The notes: a model not told the origin generated them from the letters alone. Counted from the first letter of the stretch, positions 17,690-28,235 are shown. The stretch: DNA of 36,000 nt from Planctomycetaceae bacterium (GCA_002737585.1 NSIA01000078.1:1-36000); one strand, 5' to 3'. Numbers and translations are program-made.

Positions 17690-19690
17690 CTACCGCACCG
17701 AGCCGTCGTCGGAGGCGTCTGGAGTGAATGCGCGTAGATCACGCCGCAATCGGAAGTAGTCGCGCATGCCGCCAATGACAAACCACACCATGACCGCAGT
17801 GCTTGTCACCAGAATCACCCACGTCCACACATGCCAGTAGGCCGACCACTCGGCGTCAGTCACCGCAGTGCCCTGACTCTTCCGCCACACCATCCACGGC
17901 GTGCCGATACAGAACAGCAGTGTGAAACAAAGCGGCCAACTCAGCGTGATCCACGCAATAAATCGGTCCCACCCTTTGTACTGACGATCAAATCCAATCT
18001 TCTCCCAGAAGGTCGCCGGGGCTTCGTCAAGCGCTGCATCACCATCAGTGCGGTACGCGCCACGATGCAGCAATCGGTCCAGATCAAACTGCTTGGTGCC
18101 ACCAGCAAGGCTCACTGTGACATAGAAGATGCATGAAGCAATCATGGCAATGAAACTGATCACCATGCCGGTCAGATTGGTGCGCACCCACTGGCAGCAT
18201 CCGCCCCATGCGTTGAGGACCGCGCCAGCATCAGTAACGTTCCACCCATCCACCCACTCCTGGGGCACGTTGGTGATGATCACTCCCAAGACACACAAGG
18301 TCATGCCAACAATCATTCCTGACCATGCGCCAGCGGTCGTACCCCACCGCGTGTACAGACCCCCGATGATCGCCGCGCCGCCGCCGGCGACAAAGATACT
18401 GGCACTCATCGCTGCAAACATAGCGATGTAAATGCCAGGCTCGTACCACATGCTGAAGCAGAAGGCGAAGATCGCTACGCCAAGCACCGCAGCCTTCAAC
18501 AGCAGCAATTGCCCGCGCGCCGACATTGGCTTCTTCCGGAACGGCAGGACCACATCCTGCACAAAGATGCTCGCCCAAGAGTGCAGGTACGCCTCATCGG
18601 TACTGATGGCCGCACCCAGCATCGCCGCCACCACCAAGCCAAGAAGACCCGTAGGAAGCATGACTCCCAGCGCCAGCGGCACGCGCATTTCCGACTGCAG
18701 TGCCTCGGTTGGCTGTGAAGCAATCAGATCCTTCAGAGGTGCCGCGGCTGCTTCATAGTCGGGATGCGTTAGAAACGCACGCACTGCAAGCGGAATCAAT
18801 ACCGTCACCAACATCAAGGTTCGGTATCGCCAGCCGTTCAGCAGTTGACCCATGCGTGCTTCGTGTGCAGTGCGGGCCGCACTGTTGTAGCCCTGATCAC
18901 CCTGCCAAGCGCGACACGCGTAAAAGAGTGTGAAGGCACTAATCAGCCAGAACACCACGCCAAAGTTCTGCTCGTCCTGCAACCCCAGTGGATTGAGCAT
19001 GCTCTTTCCAGCGGGGAGCATCATCATTGTCTCTTCCAATTTCAGCCACGGGAACTTGAGCAGTACCCAGTAGCACACCACAACAAACGTGCAGAAACAG
19101 AACACCCCTTGAAAGAAGTCGGTCACTAGCACTGCCAGCATTCCGCCGGCAAACACCAAGAACACAGCAAAGGAAAGGAGCGCCACCATGACTGCGGGGA
19201 ACGTTGGGAATGTTGCGCCAAGCAGTTCGAATTGATCGGGCATGCCCAACATTGCCATGAAGAATCGCGCGGTCACGCCCGGGAAGATCGCATAGTTCAA
19301 GATGCCAGAAATGAACGCCACAATGCCGCTGAATATTCGGAAACGCCGCGAATATCGCATCTCAAAGAACTGCGCCAAGGTCATCGCGCGTGTCTCGCGG
19401 AATCGATAAATCACCCAGCCAGTCACTGCTAGCAAGATGAGCGATGGCCCTTCCATGTAACCCCACCAATACTGGGTAAAGCCAACGTCGTAGCCCACTT
19501 GGAAATACCACACCAACGTGATCACTCCCACCTGCGCCATGTTGTAGGAAACGGTGAGCAGGTACCGACCTGCCAAGCGATTGGCACTCAGAAATCCGCT
19601 GACGGTATTGGCGTGCCGACGCATACTCCACGCCGAAAGCGCCAGCGCCACCAAGAAAGCCACCACGATGATCCAGTCGAGCAGTTGCAT
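17690..19690 (-). CDS. Sodium:solute symporter (SSS family)
   Basis: 'MQLLDWIIVVAFLVALALSAW', multiple TMs, 'ANRLAGRYLLTVSYNMAQVG', 'FFEMRYSRRFRIFSGIVAFISGI', 'MLGAAISTDEAYLHSWASIFVQDVVLPF'; start set at MQLLD (19690), next to the GH38 stop at 19692. Confidence 0.92.
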   Translation of the reverse strand: MQLLDWIIVVAFLVALALSAWSMRRHANTVSGFLSANRLAGRYLLTVSYNMAQVGVITLVWYFQVGYDVGFTQYWWGYMEGPSLILLAVTGWVIYRFRETRAMTLAQFFEMRYSRRFRIFSGIVAFISGILNYAIFPGVTARFFMAMLGMPDQFELLGATFPTFPAVMVALLSFAVFLVFAGGMLAVLVTDFFQGVFCFCTFVVVCYWVLLKFPWLKLEETMMMLPAGKSMLNPLGLQDEQNFGVVFWLISAFTLFYACRAWQGDQGYNSAARTAHEARMGQLLNGWRYRTLMLVTVLIPLAVRAFLTHPDYEAAAAPLKDLIASQPTEALQSEMRVPLALGVMLPTGLLGLVVAAMLGAAISTDEAYLHSWASIFVQDVVLPFRKKPMSARGQLLLLKAAVLGVAIFAFCFSMWYEPGIYIAMFAAMSASIFVAGGGAAIIGGLYTRWGTTAGAWSGMIVGMTLCVLGVIITNVPQEWVDGWNVTDAGAVLNAWGGCCQWVRTNLTGMVISFIAMIASCIFYVTVSLAGGTKQFDLDRLLHRGAYRTDGDAALDEAPATFWEKIGFDRQYKGWDRFIAWITLSWPLCFTLLFCIGTPWMVWRKSQGTAVTDAEWSAYWHVWTWVILVTSTAVMVWFVIGGMRDYFRLRRDLRAFTPDASDDGSVR

Positions 19691-19691
19691 A

Positions 19692-22600
19692 TCAGGAAGC
19701 CAGTCCCGCTGACGCAATATCAGCACGAAGCGTGATGATTTGGAACGGACGCACCGCACACCGCGTGGTGCCAGAGGCAGCATCGTGCTCAAACCCGTCA
19801 ATCTCCACTGGCCGCTCAAAGAGATCGGTGGCGCACACGGCGCTCACCGGGAATCCCCAGCGAATAGTGGCGACCCCAGCACCGCCGCGCACTTCCACCA
19901 CACGCAGCGCCATGCCGCCCGACTGTTCCGCAGGTTTGAGCGCCGCAATCTCCAAGTGCGCTGCACCGGTTGCACCAACGGCGACCGCCTGCCAACCATC
20001 AGCCAGACGCAATGAAGGTGCGCCAGCGCGCTCGCCCGCACTCCGCACCATGGCACCCACCAGCGGATGATTCAATTGCTCAGCGTGCGCATCAACGCCT
20101 GCCGCGCGCCAATCACCGCCATGCACCATGACCGAGTAGGTAAATCGATGATGTCCACGATCGGCGGTTGGATCTGGAAAGTTCGGCGCCTTCAGGAGAC
20201 TCAGCCCCAAGACGCCATGCTTAGCGCTGCGGCCAAACTTACCGTCATCAAGCACTGCCACGCCAAGCCCAGGCTCGGACATGTCCATCCAATTGTGCCC
20301 AGGAACCTCAAACTGCGCGCTCTCCCATGAAGTGTTGTCATGGGTGGCGCGTTCGATGTGTCCAAACTGAATTCCGAACGTCGCGCGCCGCGCACGCACT
20401 GCGCATGGGAACAGCGCGCGCAGAAGTTTCTGCTCCTCGTGCCACTCAACATCAGTCACCACATCGACGCGCGGGCTGCCAGCAAGCAGGCGATAGCGCT
20501 GCACTAGACGACTGGCACTACCAAGCGGACGTTCCACAGTGATCTCTGCTGCAAGCGGCGAACGCTTCGTCACAGTGATTCGCGCGGCAGCACTCATCAC
20601 ACGCATGGCCTGCTCTTGATAATCACGATCGGTATCCCACGCTTCCCAGCGGCGGGGACGATCCTCATAGATCACCAATTGATTCATCGGCAACGGCTCG
20701 CCATGCAGATCGACGCCGTTTGCAACACGATCGCTGTCAATGCAACGAAGCTCGCCAATGCGCCCCGCGTCATCAATCGTCACCGAGACCATTCCATTGC
20801 GAAGAGTGCGCTCGCCGTCAACATGTACTGTGTCGCACGCTTCAAGCTGAGCCGGGCTCGCTGGGTCGATCACTTGGATTCCAAATGCCGGCACACGGAT
20901 TGCCAGCAGGTCGCCTTCCTCAGTTGCCATGGTCCCAGTCTGCGCAGTGGACGCCGGATTGAAGACCACCAGTTTCTCAGCTGGCTCCGTCGATTGTGCA
21001 TCAGTGACGCCACCTGCAACTACCTCACCCAGCCACGCCATACCGCCCTGCACTACGCGCAACGCATCACGGCGCACCTCGCCAAACTGCTCGCGGGCGT
21101 CGTCATACACCTCTTTGATGGAGCTACCCGGCAGGATGTCGTGAAACTGATTCAAGAGCACCGTCTTCCACGTGCCATCAAGCGCCATGCGCGTTGCCTC
21201 CGCGCCCGCTGCATCGCCGGTCACACCAGCGCGCGCACACGCCAGCGCCTCGCCTAACCGCAACATGCATTCCGCGCGGCGATTCGCTTCCTTGATCCAT
21301 GCCTGACTGGTGTAGGTGCCACGATGCAACTCCAGATAGAGCTCACCGTCCCACACCTTGATGTCTTGGCCATTGCGCCACAACGCGCGCTGCGCTTGAT
21401 GCAAATCCTCGCAGAACGAATGCACACTCTTCTGCTCTACGCGCGGCAGACCATCACAGCGTGCACCGATATTGGCGCGCTCAATCTGCTCCGCGGTTGG
21501 CCCACCGCCACCATCGCCATAACCGAACGGCTGCAAGTACATGGGAATGCGCGCACCGTCCTGTTCCACCAAGTTCTTGACGCCGTACTGAAACTCCTTG
21601 GGCTCGATCGCGCTGTTGTAATTGTGACCCGGAGTGAGATGCGTGAGAATCTCCGTGCCATCAAGACCGCGCCAACGGAAAGTCACGTGCGGGAACTTGT
21701 TGGTCTCGCACCAACTCATCTTGTTGGTGATGAATGTGTCGAGCCCTGCTTGCGCCATGATTTGCGGCAAGCTTGCAGGAAATCCGAACGTATCGGGCAG
21801 ATACAAGAATCGCTGCGGCGCGGCGATCCCAAAGCGCGACTCCCAGTATGCGCACCCGTGCAGTATTTGCCGTACAAAGCTCTCACCTGACGGGCACGTG
21901 CAATCCGGCTCAATCCACATCGCGCCCGCGGCTTCCCAGCGTCCCTCGGTCACGCGCGCACTGATCTCCGCGAAGAGTTCTGGCGACCGTTCCTCCACCC
22001 ATGCGTACTGCTGCGCCTGGCTGCAAAGAAAGTGAAAGTGCGGGAATCGCTCTTGCAAGCGCAGCACATTTGCAAAGGTGCGCGTGCACTTGCGCTTGGT
22101 TTCAGCAATCGGCCACAGCCACGCCGTATCGATGTGCGCATGACCAACCGCATCGCACACCACCGGCGTCTGCGCGCCGCGGCCCATGAGCAGCGCCGCC
22201 AATTCCGGGAAGAGCGAAGAACACGCTCCGTGCATTGCCATGGCATGCGAAGCCTGCGCCGCGCCGCGCACGGGAATGCGTGCCATGAGCGCACGTAAGC
22301 CGCGGTCCAACTCGTGTGCACGCGCGTCGCTCGCTTCAAGTGTCAGAAGAATCTTGCGTGCCGCGTCAAAGCCCTGCGCAAATCGCCACACCGCTTCATC
22401 CACCACTACTAGTTCCGCTGATTCAAGCCGACCCGGATGTTCTTCGCGCCAGCGCGTCTGTTGTTCCGCATGGTCCCACCAGAAAGTGCTGATTCCAAGC
22501 GGCAGATTGCAGGCAGCTTCAATGAGAAGGTCCAGTTCAACGGAAGCAGCGTTCGACGCAATCGGCTTCTCAGCCGACGCCGCATCGCCAGCCGCCGGTG

Positions 22601-22958
22601 CCCGCTCCCACAAGAACGCCAAATCGCGGTACGGGTCGAACCCCTGATGCGGTACGCCATCCTTCCACAGGAGCGCCTCCGTCCCCGACGAGAATCGCAA
22701 AGCCACGCGCTTGCCCGCCATCGAACGAGGCAATGAGCCGCGCAATCGAAACCACGCCGTGCTCCACACCGGGCCCCATCTCCAACCAAGTGTCACTGCT
22801 GCGTACGCCTGATCGAACGCCACGTCCGGCGTCACACGATCAGGCGTCTGCCAGACCGCAACATCAAGCGGCGCCCGCTCCGGGAATGCAGCCGGTAGGA
22901 GGATCTCGGAAACAAAGTTCTCGAAACGAATGGCGGCGTATTGCAGGTCGGGGAGCAC
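19692..22958 (-). CDS. Glycoside hydrolase family 38 alpha-mannosidase
   Basis: 'VGHAHIDTAWLWPIAETKRKCTRTFANVL', 'QAQQYAWVEERSPELFAEI', 'WEAAGAMWIEPDCTCPSGESFVRQIL', 'LYLPDTFGFPASLPQIM', 'LLNQFHDILPGSSIKEVYDDA'; no signal peptide; GTG start. Confidence 0.96.
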   Translation of the reverse strand: MLPDLQYAAIRFENFVSEILLPAAFPERAPLDVAVWQTPDRVTPDVAFDQAYAAVTLGWRWGPVWSTAWFRLRGSLPRSMAGKRVALRFSSGTEALLWKDGVPHQGFDPYRDLAFLWERAPAAGDAASAEKPIASNAASVELDLLIEAACNLPLGISTFWWDHAEQQTRWREEHPGRLESAELVVVDEAVWRFAQGFDAARKILLTLEASDARAHELDRGLRALMARIPVRGAAQASHAMAMHGACSSLFPELAALLMGRGAQTPVVCDAVGHAHIDTAWLWPIAETKRKCTRTFANVLRLQERFPHFHFLCSQAQQYAWVEERSPELFAEISARVTEGRWEAAGAMWIEPDCTCPSGESFVRQILHGCAYWESRFGIAAPQRFLYLPDTFGFPASLPQIMAQAGLDTFITNKMSWCETNKFPHVTFRWRGLDGTEILTHLTPGHNYNSAIEPKEFQYGVKNLVEQDGARIPMYLQPFGYGDGGGGPTAEQIERANIGARCDGLPRVEQKSVHSFCEDLHQAQRALWRNGQDIKVWDGELYLELHRGTYTSQAWIKEANRRAECMLRLGEALACARAGVTGDAAGAEATRMALDGTWKTVLLNQFHDILPGSSIKEVYDDAREQFGEVRRDALRVVQGGMAWLGEVVAGGVTDAQSTEPAEKLVVFNPASTAQTGTMATEEGDLLAIRVPAFGIQVIDPASPAQLEACDTVHVDGERTLRNGMVSVTIDDAGRIGELRCIDSDRVANGVDLHGEPLPMNQLVIYEDRPRRWEAWDTDRDYQEQAMRVMSAAARITVTKRSPLAAEITVERPLGSASRLVQRYRLLAGSPRVDVVTDVEWHEEQKLLRALFPCAVRARRATFGIQFGHIERATHDNTSWESAQFEVPGHNWMDMSEPGLGVAVLDDGKFGRSAKHGVLGLSLLKAPNFPDPTADRGHHRFTYSVMVHGGDWRAAGVDAHAEQLNHPLVGAMVRSAGERAGAPSLRLADGWQAVAVGATGAAHLEIAALKPAEQSGGMALRVVEVRGGAGVATIRWGFPVSAVCATDLFERPVEIDGFEHDAASGTTRCAVRPFQIITLRADIASAGLAS

Positions 22959-23074
22959 GGGTGGAGTCTACGGAACCCGCACCGTCGAGCAGCCCGCTCA
23001 AAGATCGGACGTCAGCGATCTCGAGCCCCGAGACTCCCAACAATCCGCCAGCCCAGGTCCCCGTCTACGCCAGA

Positions 23075-23866
23075 TTACGGCGCCCCCGCCGGCTTCTTCT
23101 GCGCAGGCGGCTTCTTGCCCGCAGGCTTCTTCTTGGCAGCAGCCGCCGCCGCTTCCGCAGCAGCAGCAGCCTTCGCTTCCTCGGCGGCCTTCAGTTCAGC
23201 GGCCTTCTGCTCAGCGGCGAGGCGAATAGCTTCCTTATTCACTTCAGCGTTCAGTGCCTCAGCAAGGCGTGCATGCGTGCCAATGATCGGCATTGTCTGC
23301 GACGCAAACGGCTTGACGGTTGGATCTGTGCAATTGTCATACTGCCAGCGATACATGGCCAAGATCTTCGGGTTCTCATCCGCCATGTACGCCATGTACG
23401 CCTTATCGAATTCATCCCCGCTCAGCGCTTCCAAGCTTGTGACGATCGCCGTGTCATCAGCAGCAATCTCCGTTGGCAAGGTGATTTCCTGCGCAACCGC
23501 AATCTTCCCGATGATCACCTGGATAGCCGTATGGTTGGTCACCATGCGGTGCCCGAAGTCCTTCACGGTTGGCGCATCCGCCTTGGCCATCGCCATCGTG
23601 CCCAGATTGATCTCCAACAAGTCCGAAGCGGCCACCGCCTGAACGAATGCTTCCGGAGTCATCGTGTGGTCCACAACCACTGGCTCAGCAGCAGGGGTTG
23701 CGGCAGCGGCAGCAGCGGTTGCATCCGCGGCCGGTGCGGCATCAGCAGCCTGCTCAGGCGTAGTACCGGACAAGCTGTTAATCATCTTGCAACCAGGCGC
23801 TGAACCGATTGCAGCGAGGGCAGCAACGACGACAATGGCGAGAGTGCGTGAAAACATGTTTGTCAT
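23075..23866 (-). CDS. DUF4142 domain-containing protein with Lys/Ala/Pro-rich C-terminal tail
   Basis: 'MTPEAFVQAVAASDLLEINLGTMAMAKADAPTVKDFGHRMVTNHTAI' typical of DUF4142; start at MTNMFSRTLAIVVVAALAAIG (23866) gives a signal peptide; ORF track start 23917 overlaps the TBDR stop. Confidence 0.85.
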   Translation of the reverse strand: MTNMFSRTLAIVVVAALAAIGSAPGCKMINSLSGTTPEQAADAAPAADATAAAAAATPAAEPVVVDHTMTPEAFVQAVAASDLLEINLGTMAMAKADAPTVKDFGHRMVTNHTAIQVIIGKIAVAQEITLPTEIAADDTAIVTSLEALSGDEFDKAYMAYMADENPKILAMYRWQYDNCTDPTVKPFASQTMPIIGTHARLAEALNAEVNKEAIRLAAEQKAAELKAAEEAKAAAAAEAAAAAAKKKPAGKKPPAQKKPAGAP

Positions 23867-23916
23867 TGGATCAGGTCCGTAAACCGATGATAGAGCCGTT
23901 TGCGGTGTGGCTTGCA

Positions 23917-26900
23917 TCAGAAGTTCACTTGATAAGTCAGTGCGAAGGAAACAGCGATACCGGCCGAATACGTGGAGTTCAATCCGTTGATGCCCTCAGA
24001 GGTCCGGTACTCGGTTTGCACATCGGGGTTCGTGAGGTTGCGCGCATTAATGGAGAACTTCAAACCTTCATAGATCTCTTGAGATGCGGTGAAATTCAGG
24101 GTTCCGTAACCAATCTGATAGATGGCAGGCGTGAGCAAATTGGTGTGCGGGTTAGCGCCGCTGATCAATGAGTCACCCTTCATGGTGTAAAAGATTCCCA
24201 GCTGCGTGCCCCAATCGTCATAGTCATACGTTGCACTGACGTTCATCAAGTAGTCCGGCGTAGCGGTCATTGGCTGCGTGTTCTGTTTCACGCCATAGGT
24301 GGCCAATGCATCCGAATCTTCTTTGGACAACGTCACCTCTGAAGACATGTACGTAAAGTTTGAACCCAATGCAATCCCGCGGAAATTCTCACCAAACATC
24401 GGCTCCAAAGTAACACGCGCCTCAAACTCCGCTCCAAGCAGAGTGCCCTCGGGAAAGTTCAACGCGCTGGTGTATGCAAATCCTTCAGTAAATCGATTGA
24501 CATACTGAATCGGATCAGAAATGGTCTTGTAGAACAACGAGCTAGAAATCAGCCAGTTCTCATACGGGGTCCAGTCCAATCGCAAGTCGTAGTTGTTGAG
24601 CGAACTCATCTGCAGCGCCGGATTACCGATGAAGATCGGACCTCCGATGTAGTCATACTGCAGCACCGGCACCAGTTCATAGAAATTGGGTCGCGCCAAC
24701 GTCTGCGCAAACGCGGAGCGGAAGATCAAACCTTCCTGCAAAATCCAGTTGCATCCCACCATAGGTAAATAGCGGTTCGTGGTGAAATCCGCGTCCCAGT
24801 CATTGGTACCGGAGAAGTCGCGCAACTGCTGAGTGTCGGTATCAATCCACAACGCATCACTATCAGGAAGCACCGTGGTGGACATGTGTGTGCCCTCATA
24901 ACGGAGACCGGTGATGATGTTGAAAGTCTCGCTCACCGGCAAATCAATCATTGCGTACGCGGCCCAGATATCCTGCGTGCCGTCGTATGAAATGTCGGTT
25001 TCCGACTGATAGATCGGGTGATCTTGGCTTGGGAACACCGCACTCCACGGCTCATCAAAGGCGCTGGAATATGAGGTGTTCGGGTCGCCGCCGTTACTAA
25101 ATGTGTCCTGACGATATGTGCGTGACACCAAATCAAGGAACGAGCCAGTCTTGATGTAGCCCTCGCGATCATCCCATTGCATGAATGGCAACTTCACATT
25201 GAAGGAGCCTTGTTTGCTTTCTTCTTCGTTCGTGTAATTGATGTGCTGAACCCAACCAACAAATGCATTCTGTGCCGGTGGATAGGCAATCCATTGCTGC
25301 GGATTCACTACTCCCGGCGAAACTTGGAACGCCGGCAGCCAATAAGACGCAAACTGCGTCTGGTCGGGCTGGTCCTCACGCGCCTTGCTCAGCGCCAATT
25401 TCCAGTCCACCGTTGGGACTAGGAGATCGAACACGCCCGACTTTTCGCTGTCCTCACTGTTTGGATCAAGGAAACTGAGTTTGTGCTGCCCACTGAGAAT
25501 CACCGATTCCGTGCTCAACTGGCTGTAGTCAAGCGTCTCCAACCGGTTGTATGGCGCAACATCCGGCTGATCGTGGCCAACGCCAGTGATGTCATCGGGG
25601 TTGTAACCAGGGAAGTAATAGTCCTTACCGCGCGTGTCAATCAGGCGAATTGATTGATTCTCGGAGAGCAGTGTGTATAAAAACTTCGCGCCCAGCTTGT
25701 GCTCATCTGTCTCAATACCAAGGGAGCCCATTCCTCCCCACTGAACGGAGGACGTTCCTTGAGTGACGTCATACAGTTCGGTCTTGAAATTGTCGCCCGT
25801 GCCATACCGCTCAGGCACGATCGCGGTACCGGGACCAGCCTGCTCCAACGAATTCAACTGACCGTTGTCGTAGGCCGACGCATCTTGTTCGTAGAAGAAG
25901 TTTCCGAACGCGCCAACTTTGACGCCATCATCCACCTCCCATGAATTGCCGAGCGCAGCCTGCCACTTGTAGATCAGCGGCGCTGCGCCTTCCTCGGTCG
26001 ACGTCGGATTGTCTGGCCAACTCTGGCCATCCAGTTCTTGCTTGGTGGTGAGCACATCGTTGTTCCCCCAGAAGCCAAGATCGCCGCCCTTGTAATTCAG
26101 AAACTCGCCGTCCTTCACCTGCGAATTAAAGCCCACCTGCGTCTGTACGCGGAAGTAGAACTCATCTGGGAAGTCCTTCAGTGAGATGTTGACGGCACCG
26201 CCCGAGGCTTCGCCCTGCTGATCCGGGGTGAAGTTCTTGCTGACCTGGATCCCCTGAATAACTGCACTGGGGAACTGATCCAGCTTGACTGCGCGCTTAT
26301 TCGGATCCGCACTGGGCAAGCGAATGCCATCCAACAGCGTTGCCACATAGCGGTCGGGTAGCCCGCGGATCACCGCGTATTTGCCATCCTGCAGCGTTGC
26401 GCCCGGCACCATGAGCAAGGCCGCCGCCGCATCACCTGCGCCGGAGCGCGAAATCATCTCAACGCCAATAGTGTCGAGAAGCTGCGGAGCTTCCAAGCGC
26501 AAACTAAATTCAATCGGTGGAATAATGACGTACGGCTCAAAGTTAGTCGGGACGACCAGGTCCTGACGCTCCGGCGCATCCTTACCGAGGTCAACGTCCT
26601 GCACAACAAACTCTTCCATGTCCTCAAACTCACCAGCCATGGTGATATCGGCATCCACCAGTTGCCCCGCAGCCACCGGAACATTTGCCTTGACTTCGCG
26701 GGTGTATCCGTCCTTCGTGATTACCAGTGTGTAAGCGCCCGGTGCAATGTTCGGCAAGATGTACGAGCCGTTCTCACGCGTGGTCACTTTGGCCTTTAAG
26801 CCAAGCACACTCACGGTTGCGCCGCTGATGGGCGCGTTGAACTCCTTGTCGTACACCACTCCGCGAATGGACCCGCCGGCCGGTGCTTGCGCCACCGCCA

Positions 26901-26961
26901 GACTTGTGACGGAGCAAGCCAGGACCACCGAAGCAACTGTAGCCCTGCTCAGGTTCACCAT
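23917..26961 (-). CDS. TonB-dependent receptor with N-terminal carboxypeptidase-regulatory-like domain
   Basis: Signal peptide, 'GSIRGVVYDKEFNAPISGATVSVLGLKAKVTTRENGSYILPNIAPGAYTLVITKDGY', plug 'YAVIRGLPDRYVATLLDGIRLPSADPNKRAVKLDQFPSAVIQGIQVSKNFTPDQQGEASGGAVNI', beta-barrel ending in '...FALTYQVNF' (terminal Phe). Confidence 0.95.
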   Translation of the reverse strand: MVNLSRATVASVVLACSVTSLAVAQAPAGGSIRGVVYDKEFNAPISGATVSVLGLKAKVTTRENGSYILPNIAPGAYTLVITKDGYTREVKANVPVAAGQLVDADITMAGEFEDMEEFVVQDVDLGKDAPERQDLVVPTNFEPYVIIPPIEFSLRLEAPQLLDTIGVEMISRSGAGDAAAALLMVPGATLQDGKYAVIRGLPDRYVATLLDGIRLPSADPNKRAVKLDQFPSAVIQGIQVSKNFTPDQQGEASGGAVNISLKDFPDEFYFRVQTQVGFNSQVKDGEFLNYKGGDLGFWGNNDVLTTKQELDGQSWPDNPTSTEEGAAPLIYKWQAALGNSWEVDDGVKVGAFGNFFYEQDASAYDNGQLNSLEQAGPGTAIVPERYGTGDNFKTELYDVTQGTSSVQWGGMGSLGIETDEHKLGAKFLYTLLSENQSIRLIDTRGKDYYFPGYNPDDITGVGHDQPDVAPYNRLETLDYSQLSTESVILSGQHKLSFLDPNSEDSEKSGVFDLLVPTVDWKLALSKAREDQPDQTQFASYWLPAFQVSPGVVNPQQWIAYPPAQNAFVGWVQHINYTNEEESKQGSFNVKLPFMQWDDREGYIKTGSFLDLVSRTYRQDTFSNGGDPNTSYSSAFDEPWSAVFPSQDHPIYQSETDISYDGTQDIWAAYAMIDLPVSETFNIITGLRYEGTHMSTTVLPDSDALWIDTDTQQLRDFSGTNDWDADFTTNRYLPMVGCNWILQEGLIFRSAFAQTLARPNFYELVPVLQYDYIGGPIFIGNPALQMSSLNNYDLRLDWTPYENWLISSSLFYKTISDPIQYVNRFTEGFAYTSALNFPEGTLLGAEFEARVTLEPMFGENFRGIALGSNFTYMSSEVTLSKEDSDALATYGVKQNTQPMTATPDYLMNVSATYDYDDWGTQLGIFYTMKGDSLISGANPHTNLLTPAIYQIGYGTLNFTASQEIYEGLKFSINARNLTNPDVQTEYRTSEGINGLNSTYSAGIAVSFALTYQVNF

Positions 26962-28235
26962 GGATCTGCCAGGCCGGCCCGTATGTTTTCGATGCGGAGT
27001 AGTAGCTCCGGGGGAGGCATAAAGCCTGACACTGCCATCGAAACGCAGGTGGCTGACAGATCTTCTGCACGGGGGCGCGCGTTCGGGTTGATCGCCCCAG
27101 CATCAAGCGCGGCCGCATAGCAGCGGCCCACATCATTGGTATCACCAAGCAATTGGTACCCCTCGGCAAGTGAACGCCAAGAGGCGGCGCGAAGGAAATT
27201 CTCGATGGTTTCAGCGCGCGGCTCGAATTCGGCGCGCAACCGCTGCAACTCGGCGCGAGCTGCGTTCGCATCACCCATGCGGATTCGAGCTTTGGCCACA
27301 ACTACCCCAAGCGGGGCGGTGTCTTCGGGCAGAAACACCGTCGCTCGGAACAATTCCCCGGCTCGGTCGAGTTGCAGCGATGCCAACTCCTTATAGCCGT
27401 GAGCAAACAGCACGTCGGCCAACTGCACGTTGCACCGCACCTGCAGGTCCCATGGCAGCCCCGGAATCGCCGCACTCAAGGCCTTCAACGCACGCTCCCG
27501 GCGAGGTGCATCATCAACAACCCGATCAATCCACGCCAGGTATCCATCGATCCCGCCGCGAACCAAATCGAAATTCATCGTGGCAATGGCCTTATCAAAC
27601 TGATCGGCCTGCGCGTCGAGTTGTGACTCCGGAAGCTTGGCGGTTCGTTCAGCTTCGATGCGACCTCGCTCCACTTGTAGAGCCGGTGAAACCGTTGCAT
27701 ACGCCTTGCCTTCATCGCCGAGCTTGACATAGATCCGGGCGACCTCCGTTGCAACGAAGTCTTTCCCCCACGTGCTCTCGCCCACATCCACCAGAAGTGC
27801 GCGAGCGGCATACTCACGGGCCTTGTCGATCTGGCCAAGCACTGCGTAACGTTGTCCAAGCAACGCAAGGACCATTCCTTGGCGCCATCCTTGCATTTGG
27901 TCAGCGAATTGTGCCGCCTGGTCAAGGAGACCAAGTTCAAGGCACGCCTGCACAACCGACTCTTGAACGCGAGCGCGATCCCGCTCGTGCGGATTCATCG
28001 GCATTTGCGAGGCGACCGTAAACGCAGTCGCAAGCAGTGACGTACGCGATCTCATGAACTCGGCTGATGGAGGCGAAACCGTCGTTCCAGACGCCTTCGC
28101 CGACATCGAAGAATCCGACACTCCAGGTCCCGAGTGATCCTTGGTGCTCCCCGAAGAACACGCCGCGGGCAGCGCCGCAAGGGCAGCAATGGTCAAAGTC
28201 GCCACGCTGAGGAGTCGGGTGTAGGACATGTTCAT
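26955..28235 (-). CDS. TPR-like repeat lipoprotein
   Basis: 'LLSVATLTIAALAALPAACSSGS' lipobox; helical-repeat segments (AREYAARALLVDVGE, AVLGQIDKAREYAARAL); overlaps the TBDR start by 7 nt. Confidence 0.8.
   Translation of the reverse strand: MNMSYTRLLSVATLTIAALAALPAACSSGSTKDHSGPGVSDSSMSAKASGTTVSPPSAEFMRSRTSLLATAFTVASQMPMNPHERDRARVQESVVQACLELGLLDQAAQFADQMQGWRQGMVLALLGQRYAVLGQIDKAREYAARALLVDVGESTWGKDFVATEVARIYVKLGDEGKAYATVSPALQVERGRIEAERTAKLPESQLDAQADQFDKAIATMNFDLVRGGIDGYLAWIDRVVDDAPRRERALKALSAAIPGLPWDLQVRCNVQLADVLFAHGYKELASLQLDRAGELFRATVFLPEDTAPLGVVVAKARIRMGDANAARAELQRLRAEFEPRAETIENFLRAASWRSLAEGYQLLGDTNDVGRCYAAALDAGAINPNARPRAEDLSATCVSMAVSGFMPPPELLLRIENIRAGLADPW

Noticed and set aside
22959-23074. 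Terminator or operator between GH38 and DUF4142
   Set aside because: Only 5-bp dyads (e.g. tctcg-agccc-cgaga) are visible; too weak to call.
22598-23803. 401-aa + strand ORF
   Set aside because: Antisense to GH38 and DUF4142 genes with clear motifs; low-complexity R/P/S composition typical of antisense ORFs in GC-rich DNA.
23917-26961. SusC/SusD-type polysaccharide utilisation locus
   Set aside because: The TBDR has a carboxypeptidase-regulatory-like N-domain, but no SusD-like lipoprotein is encoded; the neighbouring lipoprotein looks like a TPR-type repeat protein.
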